The translations under genes were made by a program, and so were the position numbers. The notes under the pieces are model-generated. The model searched no databases, was not told where the DNA came from, and was given only the letters and a program-made list of their open reading frames with translations. Source: Trichloromonas sp034006665 (GTDB lineage: Bacteria; Desulfobacterota; Desulfuromonadia; Desulfuromonadales; Trichloromonadaceae). From it: a stretch of 64,000 bases of DNA. Shown one piece after another: positions 17,978 through 26,673 of this stretch; the stretch's first letter is position 1; each line of letters opens with the position of its first letter. The DNA is taken from the NCBI RefSeq assembly GCF_034006665.1, contig NZ_JAVESI010000005.1, forward strand, positions 32,022 to 96,021, written 5' to 3'.

Positions 17978-19006
17978 GTGCGCATCTATCCCTTCTTCAT
18001 CCCCCATGCCGGGTGTCCCCATCGCTGTATCTTCTGTCGGCAGGAGAAGATCAGCGGCCGTCTTTTTCCTCCTGATCCGGTTGCTGTCGGCACGCAACTC
18101 GAACAGATGCTCACTGGTCGTCGGGGTGGCGAGGTCGCATTTTATGGGGGGTCGTTCACTTCGTTGTCACCGGCGAGCCAAGAAGCCTATCTGGCTGCGG
18201 TGGTACCGAGCCTTTCCTCTGGACGCGTCGACGGCATTCGCGTTTCCGCCCGTCCCGATGCCCTTGGCGAAGAACAGGTCGCGTTTCTGCGGGAGTGGGG
18301 CGTGACGACCGTGGAGATCGGCGTCCAGTCTTTTGCGCCGGAGGTGTTGCAGCGCAGCGAACGGGGGCACGGCGCCGAGGCGGTCTTTTCATCTGTCCCG
18401 CGCCTGCGTCGCGCCGGCCTTCAGGTCGGTCTGCAGCTGATGCCGGGACTCCCCGGCGGCGATCGCGCCGAGGCTCTGCGCTCTCTCGATGCAGCTCTGG
18501 CGTTGAGCCCGGATTTTCTCCGGATCTATCCTACAGTGGTGCTGCGGGGCACGCCCCTGGCCAATGAATATCTTGCCGGTCGCTATCGTCCCTGGCCCCT
18601 TGAATTGGCCGTGGATCTCTGCGCCGATATGGCCCGGCGCTGCCGGCACCAAAACGTGCCGGTCATCCGCTGGGGACTGCACAACCAGCCGGAACTTACG
18701 AACGGGGCAACGCTGCTCGCCGGTCCCTGGCATCCGGCCTTCGGACAGCTGGTGCGGGCGCGGCTCTGGTTTAGGGCGCTGAGCGTTCTGGCTGCGCAAG
18801 GGGAGCGCGAAGTGACCGTGCCGAGGGTCGAGTTCAGTGACGCCCAGGGGCACCGTTGCGACAATCTTCGTTCCCTGCGGGAGCGTTATCCGGGTTTTGT
18901 CCTATTTGGCGATCCCAATCTTGAGCCCCACACCCTGCGCAGCGCCGCCGGTCAGGCCTCGCTGTGGTCTTTTTCCGCCTATTCCCCAGAGGAGCTGGTC
19001 ATTTGA
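17978..19006 (+). CDS. Elp3-like radical SAM protein
   Basis: A 342-residue radical SAM enzyme: GCPHRCIFCRQ near residue 13 gives the C-x3-C-x2-C 4Fe-4S site, followed by FYGGSFTS and an EIGVQSF motif as in the Elp3/oxygen-independent coproporphyrinogen oxidase superfamily. There is no acetyltransferase domain, so it is not full Elp3. It starts with GTG immediately after the rnc stop and overlaps era. The substrate is unknown; its place between rnc and era suggests an RNA-related role, by inference only. Confidence 0.82.
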   Translation: MRIYPFFIPHAGCPHRCIFCRQEKISGRLFPPDPVAVGTQLEQMLTGRRGGEVAFYGGSFTSLSPASQEAYLAAVVPSLSSGRVDGIRVSARPDALGEEQVAFLREWGVTTVEIGVQSFAPEVLQRSERGHGAEAVFSSVPRLRRAGLQVGLQLMPGLPGGDRAEALRSLDAALALSPDFLRIYPTVVLRGTPLANEYLAGRYRPWPLELAVDLCADMARRCRHQNVPVIRWGLHNQPELTNGATLLAGPWHPAFGQLVRARLWFRALSVLAAQGEREVTVPRVEFSDAQGHRCDNLRSLRERYPGFVLFGDPNLEPHTLRSAAGQASLWSFSAYSPEELVI

Positions 19007-19902
19007 CTGAATCAACCACGCCTTTTCGATCCGGATTCATCTCAATTATCGGTCGTCCCAACGTCGGTAAATCCACCCTGCTCAACCGGATTCTCGGCAC
19101 GAAAATCGCTATAACCGCCAACAAGCCCCAGACAACACGCAACCGGATTCTCGGTATTCACACCATGCCCGGCGCGCAGTTGCTCTTTATCGACACCCCC
19201 GGCATTCACAAGGCCGTCGGCAAGCTCAACCGCTTCATGGTCGATCAGGCCCTGAGCGCCTGCTCCGGTGTCGACCTGATCCTCTACGTCGTCGAAGTCA
19301 AGGACCGCCCCGGCCCCGGCGACGATTTCATTCTCGATGTCCTGCGCCAGTCGCAACTGCCGGTGATTCTGCTCATCAACAAGATCGACCAGTTGCCCAA
19401 GGAGCGGCAACTGGAACTGATGGCCGCCTACGGTGAACGCTTTCCCTTCCGCGAGATTGTACCCGTTTCCGGTCAGAGCGGGGAGAATGTCGACTATCTG
19501 CTGAAGCTGCTCCCCCGTTACCTGAAGGAGGGGCCGCCCTACTACGCTGAGGACATGATCACTGACCTGCCCGAGCGCTTTATTGTCGCCGAGATGATCC
19601 GCGAGCAAGTGCTGAAGCAGACCCACGAGGAAATTCCCTACCGGGTTGCGACCCTGGTGGAACGCTTTGAGGAGAAGCCGGAGAAGAATCTGGTGGTGAT
19701 CCAGGCGGTGATCATCGTCGATCGGGAATCCCATAAAGGCATTCTGGTCGGCAAGCAGGGAGCGACGATCCGCGCTATCGGCAAAGCCGCCCGGATCGAT
19801 ATCGAGCGTTTGCTCGATGCCCGCGTCTTCCTCGAACTCTTCGTCAAGGTTCAGAAGAACTGGACCGAATCCGAGCGCCTGCTCAAGGAATTCGGCTATT
19901 GA
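19003..19902 (+). CDS. era: GTPase Era
   Basis: Ribosome-assembly GTPase that binds the 3' end of 16S rRNA. G1 GRPNVGKST, G3 DTPGIH and G4 NKID are present, and the C-terminal KH domain includes KGILVGKQGATIRAIG. The start is probably the TTG at 19003 with GAGGAG 8 bases upstream, overlapping the stop of the previous gene; there is no nearby ATG in frame. 299 residues. Confidence 0.95.
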   Translation: MTESTTPFRSGFISIIGRPNVGKSTLLNRILGTKIAITANKPQTTRNRILGIHTMPGAQLLFIDTPGIHKAVGKLNRFMVDQALSACSGVDLILYVVEVKDRPGPGDDFILDVLRQSQLPVILLINKIDQLPKERQLELMAAYGERFPFREIVPVSGQSGENVDYLLKLLPRYLKEGPPYYAEDMITDLPERFIVAEMIREQVLKQTHEEIPYRVATLVERFEEKPEKNLVVIQAVIIVDRESHKGILVGKQGATIRAIGKAARIDIERLLDARVFLELFVKVQKNWTESERLLKEFGY

Positions 19903-19975
19903 TGAAAGGGTTTTTGAGCCCTTCATCCAATTTCTTAAGAAATGCTTCCACTTATTTGAAAAAGAAAGTTCTTTT

Positions 19976-21298
19976 ATGTCTTTGGTAGCTATCGTCGGGC
20001 GCCCGAATGTCGGCAAATCGACTCTCTTCAACCGGATTCTCGGCCAGCGCAAGGCGCTGGTGGAGGACTTTCCGGGCGTGACCCGCGATCGTCATTACGC
20101 CGAGGTGACCCGTTACGACAAACCCTTCACTCTGGTCGATACCGGCGGTTTTGAGCCCGTGAGCGAAGACCGCCTGCTGGTGCAGATGCGGGAGCAGTCT
20201 CAGTTGGCGGTGGAGGAGGCGGATCTCATTCTCTTCGTCATGGATGGCCGCGAGGGGCTCACCCCCGCCGATCACGAAGTCTGCGCCATGCTGCGTCGGG
20301 TGGAAAAACCGGTGCTTTATGTGGTCAACAAGGTGGACAGCGACAAGCTTGAAAATATCGCCGCCGAATTCTATGCCCTAGGGGTCGGGGAACTGCACAC
20401 GGTATCCGCCGAGCACGGCCGGGGGATACCGGATCTGGTCGACGCTTTGCTGGAGCATCTCCCCGAAGCCCCAGGCGATGCCGAAAGCGAGCCGGAGACC
20501 CGCCTGGCGGTCATCGGTCGGCCCAACGTTGGTAAATCTTCCCTGGTCAACCGGTTGCTCGGCTACGAACGGGTGGTAGCCAATCCTCAGGCCGGCACCA
20601 CCCGTGACAGTGTCGATACCCCCTTTACCTACAACCGGCGGCGCTATGTGCTGATCGACACAGCGGGCATCCGGCGCAAGGGCAAGGTCAGCCAGAAGCT
20701 GGAAAAGTTCAGTGTGATCCAGGCGCTCAAGGGCATGGATCGGGCCCATGTGGTGCTTATGGTGATCGATGCCGTCGAGGGGGTGACCGAACAGGATCTT
20801 ACCGTGGCCGGGTATGCCTTTGAGAAGGGACGCGGCATTATTCTGGTGGTGAACAAGTGGGATGCGGTCGCTAAGGACCAGTCCACCATGAAACGCTACC
20901 AGGAGGAATTGCAGCGCACTTTCAAGTTTTTGAGTTTCGCCCCGGTTATCTTTGTTTCCGCTCTGACCGGACAGCGGGTGGCGAAGATCATGGCGGAAGT
21001 GGAAAAAGTCGCCGCCGAATTCGATCGGCGCATTCCCACGGCCATGCTCAACAAGGTGTTGGCAGAAGCGGAGCGTAGCCATCAGCCCCCGGTCTTTCAG
21101 GGCAAGCGCCTGAAGTTTTTTTATATGACCCAGGTCGAAACCCGTCCGCCGACCTTCGTGGTCTTTGTCAACAAGGCAGAAGGGGTGCATTTTTCCTATC
21201 AACGTTACCTGGCCAACCAGTTGCGTGAGGCCTTTGGCTTTTCCGGGGTTCCTATCCGCATTCACTACCGGGACCGGGATCGTGACACCAAGGATTAA
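19976..21298 (+). CDS. der: GTPase Der (EngA)
   Basis: Double-GTPase ribosome-assembly factor. First G domain: GRPNVGKSTLFNR near residue 8; second: GRPNVGKSSLVNR near residue 180; then a KH-like C-terminal domain. 440 residues, normal. ATG at 19976 directly precedes SLVAIVGRPNVG; longer upstream reading is spurious. Confidence 0.96.
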   Translation: MSLVAIVGRPNVGKSTLFNRILGQRKALVEDFPGVTRDRHYAEVTRYDKPFTLVDTGGFEPVSEDRLLVQMREQSQLAVEEADLILFVMDGREGLTPADHEVCAMLRRVEKPVLYVVNKVDSDKLENIAAEFYALGVGELHTVSAEHGRGIPDLVDALLEHLPEAPGDAESEPETRLAVIGRPNVGKSSLVNRLLGYERVVANPQAGTTRDSVDTPFTYNRRRYVLIDTAGIRRKGKVSQKLEKFSVIQALKGMDRAHVVLMVIDAVEGVTEQDLTVAGYAFEKGRGIILVVNKWDAVAKDQSTMKRYQEELQRTFKFLSFAPVIFVSALTGQRVAKIMAEVEKVAAEFDRRIPTAMLNKVLAEAERSHQPPVFQGKRLKFFYMTQVETRPPTFVVFVNKAEGVHFSYQRYLANQLREAFGFSGVPIRIHYRDRDRDTKD

Positions 21299-21315
21299 AA
21301 AAGTCGGGAAAGGTC

Positions 21316-21345
21316 TTTACAGGGAAGAACTCCTTGCTATATAGT
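21316..21345 (+). promoter_or_regulatory. Promoter of the chemosensory operon
   Basis: TTTACA (21316-21321), 18-bp spacer, TATAGT (21340-21345). It would give a leader of about 70 bases before the ATG at 21424, and it argues against the in-frame TTG at 21334 as start. Confidence 0.6.
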
Positions 21346-21423
21346 AAAAATCATTTAATTTCTGCTTGTTACACGCACACTGAAGAACTTCCCGGAGCTC
21401 TTTCACGGTCGGATACCAAAGTC

Positions 21424-22620
21424 ATGAGCCTAGTCGGAAATCTTGAGGATCTGGGGTTGGGAGATATCCTCCAGATTGTCAGCCTCAGCCAGAAATCCGG
21501 AGTCCTGACCCTGCGCAGTCGCAACCGGGAGGGGAAGGTCGTTTTTCTGAACGGCAAGGTGGTACAAGCAAACTCCAGCGTCTTTCCCGAGGCGTTCGCT
21601 GATTTTCTGATTCGCCGCGGGGTGATTGATTTCGAGACCTATAAAGGGGCGCGGGCTCTGCGGAAAAGCCTGAGTCCGCAACCTACCCTGGAGGCGGTTC
21701 TTTCCCACAATTTCGGCATTTCTCCGCAGCTGTTGCAGGAGGCGCTTCGGGAACGGATCGAGGAAGTGGTCTTCAGCTTTTTCGGCTGGTCGGACGGTAC
21801 CTTCGCCTTCGAACTGGGAGAGATGGCGGAGTGGGCGGACTCCTTGGCCGGGGAGGGGAGCCCAATCCTTCATCAGGGACTCAATACCCAGTTCCTGGCG
21901 ATCGAAGGGAGCCGCAAGATCGACGAGTGCCGGCATCGCGATCTTTCCGAGGTTTCCTTGGCGCCACCGATTCCGCTCCGGGAACCGACCTCGATTTTCG
22001 GGCCGGAAGAGCGCGAGGCCTCGGTTTACGATTTTGCCTCGGATCTTCTCAAGGAGATCGGTGAGGCGGATGCTGTCGCCGCGTCATCCAAGAGCCTCCG
22101 CTCCGGAGCGCTGAAACAGTTGCAGGGCATGGTCCAGGAATTGAACAACGCGGCTCTGGGAGGGGGCATTCTTCTTCTCGTTTTGCGCTTCGCCAGTGAA
22201 TTCATGAACCGTGCCGTGATCTTTATGGTCAAGGAAAAAGAGATTGTCGGTCTCGGACAGTTTGGTATAGAGTTCGAGGATGAATCGGCCGATGTGAGGA
22301 TCCGGAAAATCAAGATTCCTGCGGATGAACCCTCGGTTTTCAGTGATGTTCTCAACGAAAAGGTCGCCCGCAAACTGGCTCTGGAAGATTGCCCTTGGGA
22401 CAATTATCTGAAGGAGTCCTTAGGCGGCGGGGATCCCGAGGAGGTCTTTATCGGCCCACTGCTCAGCGAGGGCCGGGTGGTGGCTATCCTCTACGGCGAC
22501 AATCTGCCGGAAAATCTTCCCGTGGGGGAGACGGAAGCCTTGGAGATCTTCCTTATGCATGCCGGGCTGACCATGGAAAAAAATCTTCTGGAACGCAGGC
22601 TTCGCGAACTTGCTTCCTAG
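21424..22620 (+). CDS. DUF4388 (PatA N-terminal-like) protein
   Basis: A protein of 398 residues. Residues 1-110 form a DUF4388 domain (VGNLEDLGLGDILQIVSLSQKSGVLTL), common in two-component and gliding/chemosensory proteins of deltaproteobacteria. The C-terminal part (about 250-390) looks like a GAF-type sensor fold, ending in ...LTMEKNLLERRLREL. The start at 21424 precedes this conserved opening. It is the first gene of the chemosensory operon, 26 bases before a receiver protein, and is likely a signalling adaptor. Confidence 0.8.
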   Translation: MSLVGNLEDLGLGDILQIVSLSQKSGVLTLRSRNREGKVVFLNGKVVQANSSVFPEAFADFLIRRGVIDFETYKGARALRKSLSPQPTLEAVLSHNFGISPQLLQEALRERIEEVVFSFFGWSDGTFAFELGEMAEWADSLAGEGSPILHQGLNTQFLAIEGSRKIDECRHRDLSEVSLAPPIPLREPTSIFGPEEREASVYDFASDLLKEIGEADAVAASSKSLRSGALKQLQGMVQELNNAALGGGILLLVLRFASEFMNRAVIFMVKEKEIVGLGQFGIEFEDESADVRIRKIKIPADEPSVFSDVLNEKVARKLALEDCPWDNYLKESLGGGDPEEVFIGPLLSEGRVVAILYGDNLPENLPVGETEALEIFLMHAGLTMEKNLLERRLRELAS

Positions 22621-22645
22621 CGTTCAAGGTCGAGACGAGGCTGTT

Positions 22646-23014
22646 GTGGCGAAAAAAATTCTGGTAACCGAAGATTCCTCCACCATGCGCGCGCTGATCG
22701 GCTCGACCATCGCCGCCATCGGCGACTATGAAGTTGTCGAGGCTGCCAACGGATTCGAAGCCTTGCGCATTCTTCCCCGGGAAAAGGTGGACATGGTCCT
22801 CACCGATATCAATATGCCCGACATCAACGGTCTGGAGCTGGTCAGCTTCATTCGCGGCAATGCCAATTACAAACATCTGCCGCTGGTGATCATCAGTACC
22901 GAAGGGAGTGAAAAGGATCGCCTCAAGGGGCTCGACCTCGGTGCCGACGCCTATCTGGTCAAGCCCTTCGCTCCCGAAGAATTGCAACAACTGATCCGGA
23001 AATTTCTCGGTTAG
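22646..23014 (+). CDS. CheY-like response regulator (first of three)
   Basis: A stand-alone receiver domain of 122 residues. Acidic pocket E9/D10, phospho-acceptor D54 (VLTDINMP), and K106 in YLVKPF. GTG start with ACGAGG 5 bases upstream. It sits between the DUF4388 gene and cheA, so it is probably a direct CheA target. The STEGSEKDR segment is close to that of the third receiver in the operon (31568), suggesting duplication. Confidence 0.92.
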   Translation: MAKKILVTEDSSTMRALIGSTIAAIGDYEVVEAANGFEALRILPREKVDMVLTDINMPDINGLELVSFIRGNANYKHLPLVIISTEGSEKDRLKGLDLGADAYLVKPFAPEELQQLIRKFLG

Positions 23015-23023
23015 GAGGACAGG

Positions 23024-25066
23024 GTGAGTTCCTCATCGTCCCGGGCGATCAGTGATTTTCTCGGTGAAGCCGAAGAAATCATTGAAAATCTGAATAACGA
23101 CCTGATTCTGCTCGACGATTGTGCGGCGCAGGGGAACTGTGATCCCGATCTGCTCAACCGGATCTTTCGCGGTGCCCACTCCCTCAAGGGGCTGGCGGGG
23201 ATGTTCGGTTTCGACGACATCGCCTCCCTGGCCCATCATCTGGAGAATCTTCTCGACCATTTGCGCTTGGGCAAGATCCCTCTGGGCGACGATCTGGTGC
23301 AGTTGCTGACGGACGGTTTCGAGACTTTGTCGCGCTTGGTCGAAGGCAAGGGAGAAAACCCCGACTTCACCTTCGACGTCACGGCCATGCGCCGGCGGGT
23401 CGAGCAGTTTCTTGCCGGCGATGACGCCGAAAAAGATGTTTCGGCGATGGATCGGATCGACCCGGAAATTCTCGCCGTACTGACCGAGTTCGAAGAACAC
23501 CGGTTGCGGGAAAACCTCAAAAATCGTCACTACCTCTTTAAAGTCAAAGTCGATTTCGATTTGGCCAGCTTCGATCAGGAGCTGTCCGTATTGACCGACC
23601 TTCTCAAGAAAGAGGGAGAGGTCATCAGCACCTTGCCCCTTGCCGCGGATTTGACCGACCGCATTGCCTTCCAGCTGCTCTTTGGCACCGACCTTGCCGC
23701 GGCCGAGCTGGAAGCCCTAGTCGGCCCCGCTGTCGCGGTGGAAAATCTGCTCCCTCCTCTCGATTCGCCGCCGTCCGTTCGGGAAATGGTCATCGACGGC
23801 GAGCCGGAAGGGGTGACGGATCAGGAACCGGCCGTGGATTCCACCGCTACCGAATCTTCCGCCCGTTCCATCAGCCGTACGGTGCGGGTCGACATCGACA
23901 AGCTCGATCTGCTGATGAACGTGGTCGGCGAACTGGTGCTGGCCAAGGCCGCCATCGCCCGGGTTTGCGAAAAGCTCAAAGGGGACGGGGTTACCGAACT
24001 CGCCAGCGAGCTGCAGAAGGCGACCCGGGTTCTCGAACGGCGCCTGGAGGAGTTGCAAAAAGGGGTCATGGAAGTGCGCATGGTTCCGGTGGCCCAGCTC
24101 TTCGACAAAATGAACCGCATTGTCCGCAAGGTCGCCCGGGAACTCGGCAAGCAGATCGCCCTGGAAATCCGCGGGGCCGACACCGAACTGGACAAGCTGA
24201 TCGTCGAGGATCTCTCCGACCCGCTTATGCATATCATTCGCAACGCCATCGATCACGGCATCGAGTCCCCCGAGGAGCGCCGTCTCCAGGGCAAGGCGGA
24301 AAAGGGCGTGGTCAGCCTGACCGCCGCACAAAAGGGGAATCATGTCGTCATCGAAGTGCGCGACGACGGTCGCGGCATTGACCCGGAAAAGGTCAGGCGC
24401 AAGGCCGTGGAGCGGGGACTGATTCCGGAAACCGCCAAGCTTTCCCGGGAGCAGGTTTACGATCTGCTCTTCATGCCCGGTTTTTCCACGGCAGAGACGG
24501 TTAGCGACCTCTCCGGACGGGGAGTCGGCATGGATGTGGTCAAGAACAACATCGCCCTGCTCTCCGGCATGATCGAACTCGACAGCGAAGTCGGCATGGG
24601 CACCTCGATCGCCATCACCTTGCCGATCACTCTGGCGATCATCAAGGCCCTGATTATCCGGATCGGCGACAAGACCTACGCCATTCCGATCAATTCGGTG
24701 ATGGAGACGATGATGGTTGAGGCCTCGGCGGTTCGAACCATCGAACGCAAGGAAGTGATCGAACTGCGGGAGAGTACTCTGCCGCTCTTGTGGCTGGGAG
24801 ATATTTTCCAGCTGAACAACCGCGGCGACCGGCGTGAGCGCTTTTTCGTGGCGGTGGTCGGCTTCGCCGAGAAGAAAATCGGGATTGTCGTCGACGAACT
24901 GCTCGGTCAGCAGGATGTGGTCATCAAGTCCCTGGGCGAATCCCTGGCCTTTGTCCAGGGATTCGCCGGCGCGGCCGATCTCGGTAATCAGAAAACGATT
25001 CTGGTTCTGGACGTCGGCGGATTGATGAGTGAAACCCTGCGGGGTGATTCGGCGTTCTTCGCCTGA
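23024..25066 (+). CDS. cheA: Chemotaxis histidine kinase CheA
   Basis: Central kinase of the operon, 680 residues. P1 phosphotransfer domain with His52 in RGAHSLKG. Residues ~150-290 are a variable linker. P3 dimerisation contains NVVGELVLAKA. P4 ATPase has the N box HIIRNAIDHGIE, G1 VRDDGRGID and G2 GRGVGMDVV. A CheW-like P5 domain ends the protein. GTG start with a near-perfect TAGGAGG. All catalytic motifs are intact. Confidence 0.96.
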   Translation: MSSSSSRAISDFLGEAEEIIENLNNDLILLDDCAAQGNCDPDLLNRIFRGAHSLKGLAGMFGFDDIASLAHHLENLLDHLRLGKIPLGDDLVQLLTDGFETLSRLVEGKGENPDFTFDVTAMRRRVEQFLAGDDAEKDVSAMDRIDPEILAVLTEFEEHRLRENLKNRHYLFKVKVDFDLASFDQELSVLTDLLKKEGEVISTLPLAADLTDRIAFQLLFGTDLAAAELEALVGPAVAVENLLPPLDSPPSVREMVIDGEPEGVTDQEPAVDSTATESSARSISRTVRVDIDKLDLLMNVVGELVLAKAAIARVCEKLKGDGVTELASELQKATRVLERRLEELQKGVMEVRMVPVAQLFDKMNRIVRKVARELGKQIALEIRGADTELDKLIVEDLSDPLMHIIRNAIDHGIESPEERRLQGKAEKGVVSLTAAQKGNHVVIEVRDDGRGIDPEKVRRKAVERGLIPETAKLSREQVYDLLFMPGFSTAETVSDLSGRGVGMDVVKNNIALLSGMIELDSEVGMGTSIAITLPITLAIIKALIIRIGDKTYAIPINSVMETMMVEASAVRTIERKEVIELRESTLPLLWLGDIFQLNNRGDRRERFFVAVVGFAEKKIGIVVDELLGQQDVVIKSLGESLAFVQGFAGAADLGNQKTILVLDVGGLMSETLRGDSAFFA

Positions 25067-25083
25067 GCGGGAGGGAAGGTGGC

Positions 25084-25716
25084 GTGAGTAACAGCATGGA
25101 TGAAAAACTCTTCGCGCAAGGGGATACGGCGGAGGCGAACGGCCATCTTCCCGCTCGCTCTTCCGCGGAAGGCGACGGTCGTCAGGCCACCGCCATCGAT
25201 GCCCTGTTCAACGCGCCCTATCGGATCGATCGGGTTCGCGACGCGAACACCGATGAGGCACGGGCGGATGAGCTTTTACTCTCCGAGCAGAATCGGCAAT
25301 GGCTGACCTTCTTCCTGCAAGGGGAGGAATATGCCATGGATATCGAAACGGTCAATGAAATCATCAAGCCCCGGGAGATTACCGATATCCCCAGGGTGCC
25401 CGATTTCATTCTGGGGATTGTTTCGCTCAGAGGCATCGTCGTTCCGGTTTACGATCTGGCGCGGCGCCTCAACCTCGGCCAGGTGGAGCTCGGAGCCCAG
25501 TCGCGAATCATCGTTTGCCACCACGGTGGAGGTCTCATCGGACTGCTGGTCGACAGCATCGCCCAAGTGGTACGCCTCAATGAGCGCAAGATCGAAGCGG
25601 CGCCGGCCATGCTTTCCGGCCTTGATCGGGAATTCATCGCCGGCATCGGCCGTTATCAGGGACGCATGCTCATTCTTCTGCAATTGCACAATGTATTGAA
25701 TCCGGAACTGGTCTGA
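25084..25716 (+). CDS. cheW: CheW-like coupling protein with N-terminal extension
   Basis: Scaffold protein linking receptors to CheA. The CheW fold runs from about residue 70 (QWLTFFLQGEEYAMDIETV) to the end, with IVSLRGIVVPVYDLARRL. The first ~70 residues are an unstructured polar extension not usual for CheW. GTG start, GGGAGG upstream. It is the first of two CheW proteins in the operon, which may hold different receptors or compete for CheA. Confidence 0.92.
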   Translation: MSNSMDEKLFAQGDTAEANGHLPARSSAEGDGRQATAIDALFNAPYRIDRVRDANTDEARADELLLSEQNRQWLTFFLQGEEYAMDIETVNEIIKPREITDIPRVPDFILGIVSLRGIVVPVYDLARRLNLGQVELGAQSRIIVCHHGGGLIGLLVDSIAQVVRLNERKIEAAPAMLSGLDREFIAGIGRYQGRMLILLQLHNVLNPELV

Positions 25717-25738
25717 CTATGGGGAAAGGAGTCACCCG

Positions 25739-26110
25739 GTGAACAAGAAAAAGATCCTGATCGTCGAAGACGAGGAAAGCCTCCTGAAGCTGGAGAGCAT
25801 CCTGCTGATCTCCAAGGGCTTCGAAGTGAAAGGGGCTCAGAATGGTCGGGCCGCGCTGGAGGCGGTCGCCGAGGACAAGCCGGATCTGGTTTTGCTGGAT
25901 ATCATGCTCCCGGAAATCGACGGTTTCGAGGTCTGCCGGCAACTCAAGAGCGATCCGGCTACCCGGCATATACCGGTCATCATGCTGACCGCCAAGAAAA
26001 GCCGCGAGGATATGGTGCGCGGCGAGAAGGTCGGAGCGGACTGGTACATCACCAAACCGTTCAAGTCAGCCATGGTCATTGAAACTATTCAGAGGTTCTT
26101 GGCCAAATGA
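25739..26110 (+). CDS. CheY-like response regulator (second of three)
   Basis: A receiver domain of 123 residues with D54 (VLLDIMLPE) and K106 (YITKPF). The LPEIDGFEVC and TAKKSREDMV features are closer to PilH/DivK-type receivers than to the other two in this operon. GTG start. Its stop overlaps the next cheW as ATGA. Possibly a phosphate sink or a type IV pilus or other output regulator. Confidence 0.92.
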   Translation: MNKKKILIVEDEESLLKLESILLISKGFEVKGAQNGRAALEAVAEDKPDLVLLDIMLPEIDGFEVCRQLKSDPATRHIPVIMLTAKKSREDMVRGEKVGADWYITKPFKSAMVIETIQRFLAK

Positions 26111-26616
26111 GCCTTTCCTCCCTGACCCGTCACGATCCCGAAGAACAGCGGCAGCGGCAGGAGGTCCAACTGGCCTGCTTCCGGCTGGGGTCGGAAACCT
26201 ATGCCGTTGACATCATGCGCATCAAGGAGATCATCCGCCCGCAGAAGCTGACCGTCGTTCCCAGAGCGCCAAGCTTCGTCGAGGGAATGATCAATCTACG
26301 CGGCATGGTTTTGCCGGTCGTCGATCTCGGCAAGCGTTTTGGTCTTCCGGCCCTTGCCGTCGACCGGCGTTCCCGGATCATCATCTGCGCCGTCTTCGAT
26401 CGCTTCGTCGGCATTCTCGTTGAGGAAATGACGGAAGTGCGCCGTTACACCCGGCAGGAGGTTCAGCCCCCGCCGGAGTTTGTCCAGGGGCGGGAGTCGG
26501 AATTTTTTCTGGCGGTCTGCCGGCGCGAGGATGACCTTGTGATGGTTATCGATCTGGAAAAACTCTTTTCAACCGACGAGATTCTACATCTGTCCCGGCT
26601 TCAGCCAGGGCCGTGA
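26107..26616 (+). CDS. cheW: CheW-like coupling protein (second)
   Basis: A 169-residue CheW-fold protein: CFRLGSETYAVDIMRIKEI, then MINLRGMVLPVVDLGKRFG. It has only a short N-terminal extension, unlike the first CheW. The start overlaps the preceding receiver gene (ATGA), so the two are coupled. Confidence 0.92.
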   Translation: MSLSSLTRHDPEEQRQRQEVQLACFRLGSETYAVDIMRIKEIIRPQKLTVVPRAPSFVEGMINLRGMVLPVVDLGKRFGLPALAVDRRSRIIICAVFDRFVGILVEEMTEVRRYTRQEVQPPPEFVQGRESEFFLAVCRREDDLVMVIDLEKLFSTDEILHLSRLQPGP

Positions 26617-26673
26617 CGCGCGGCGGGATTGCCCGCCGGTATCCGTCGCACTGCCGCGAGCAAGGATTTTTGC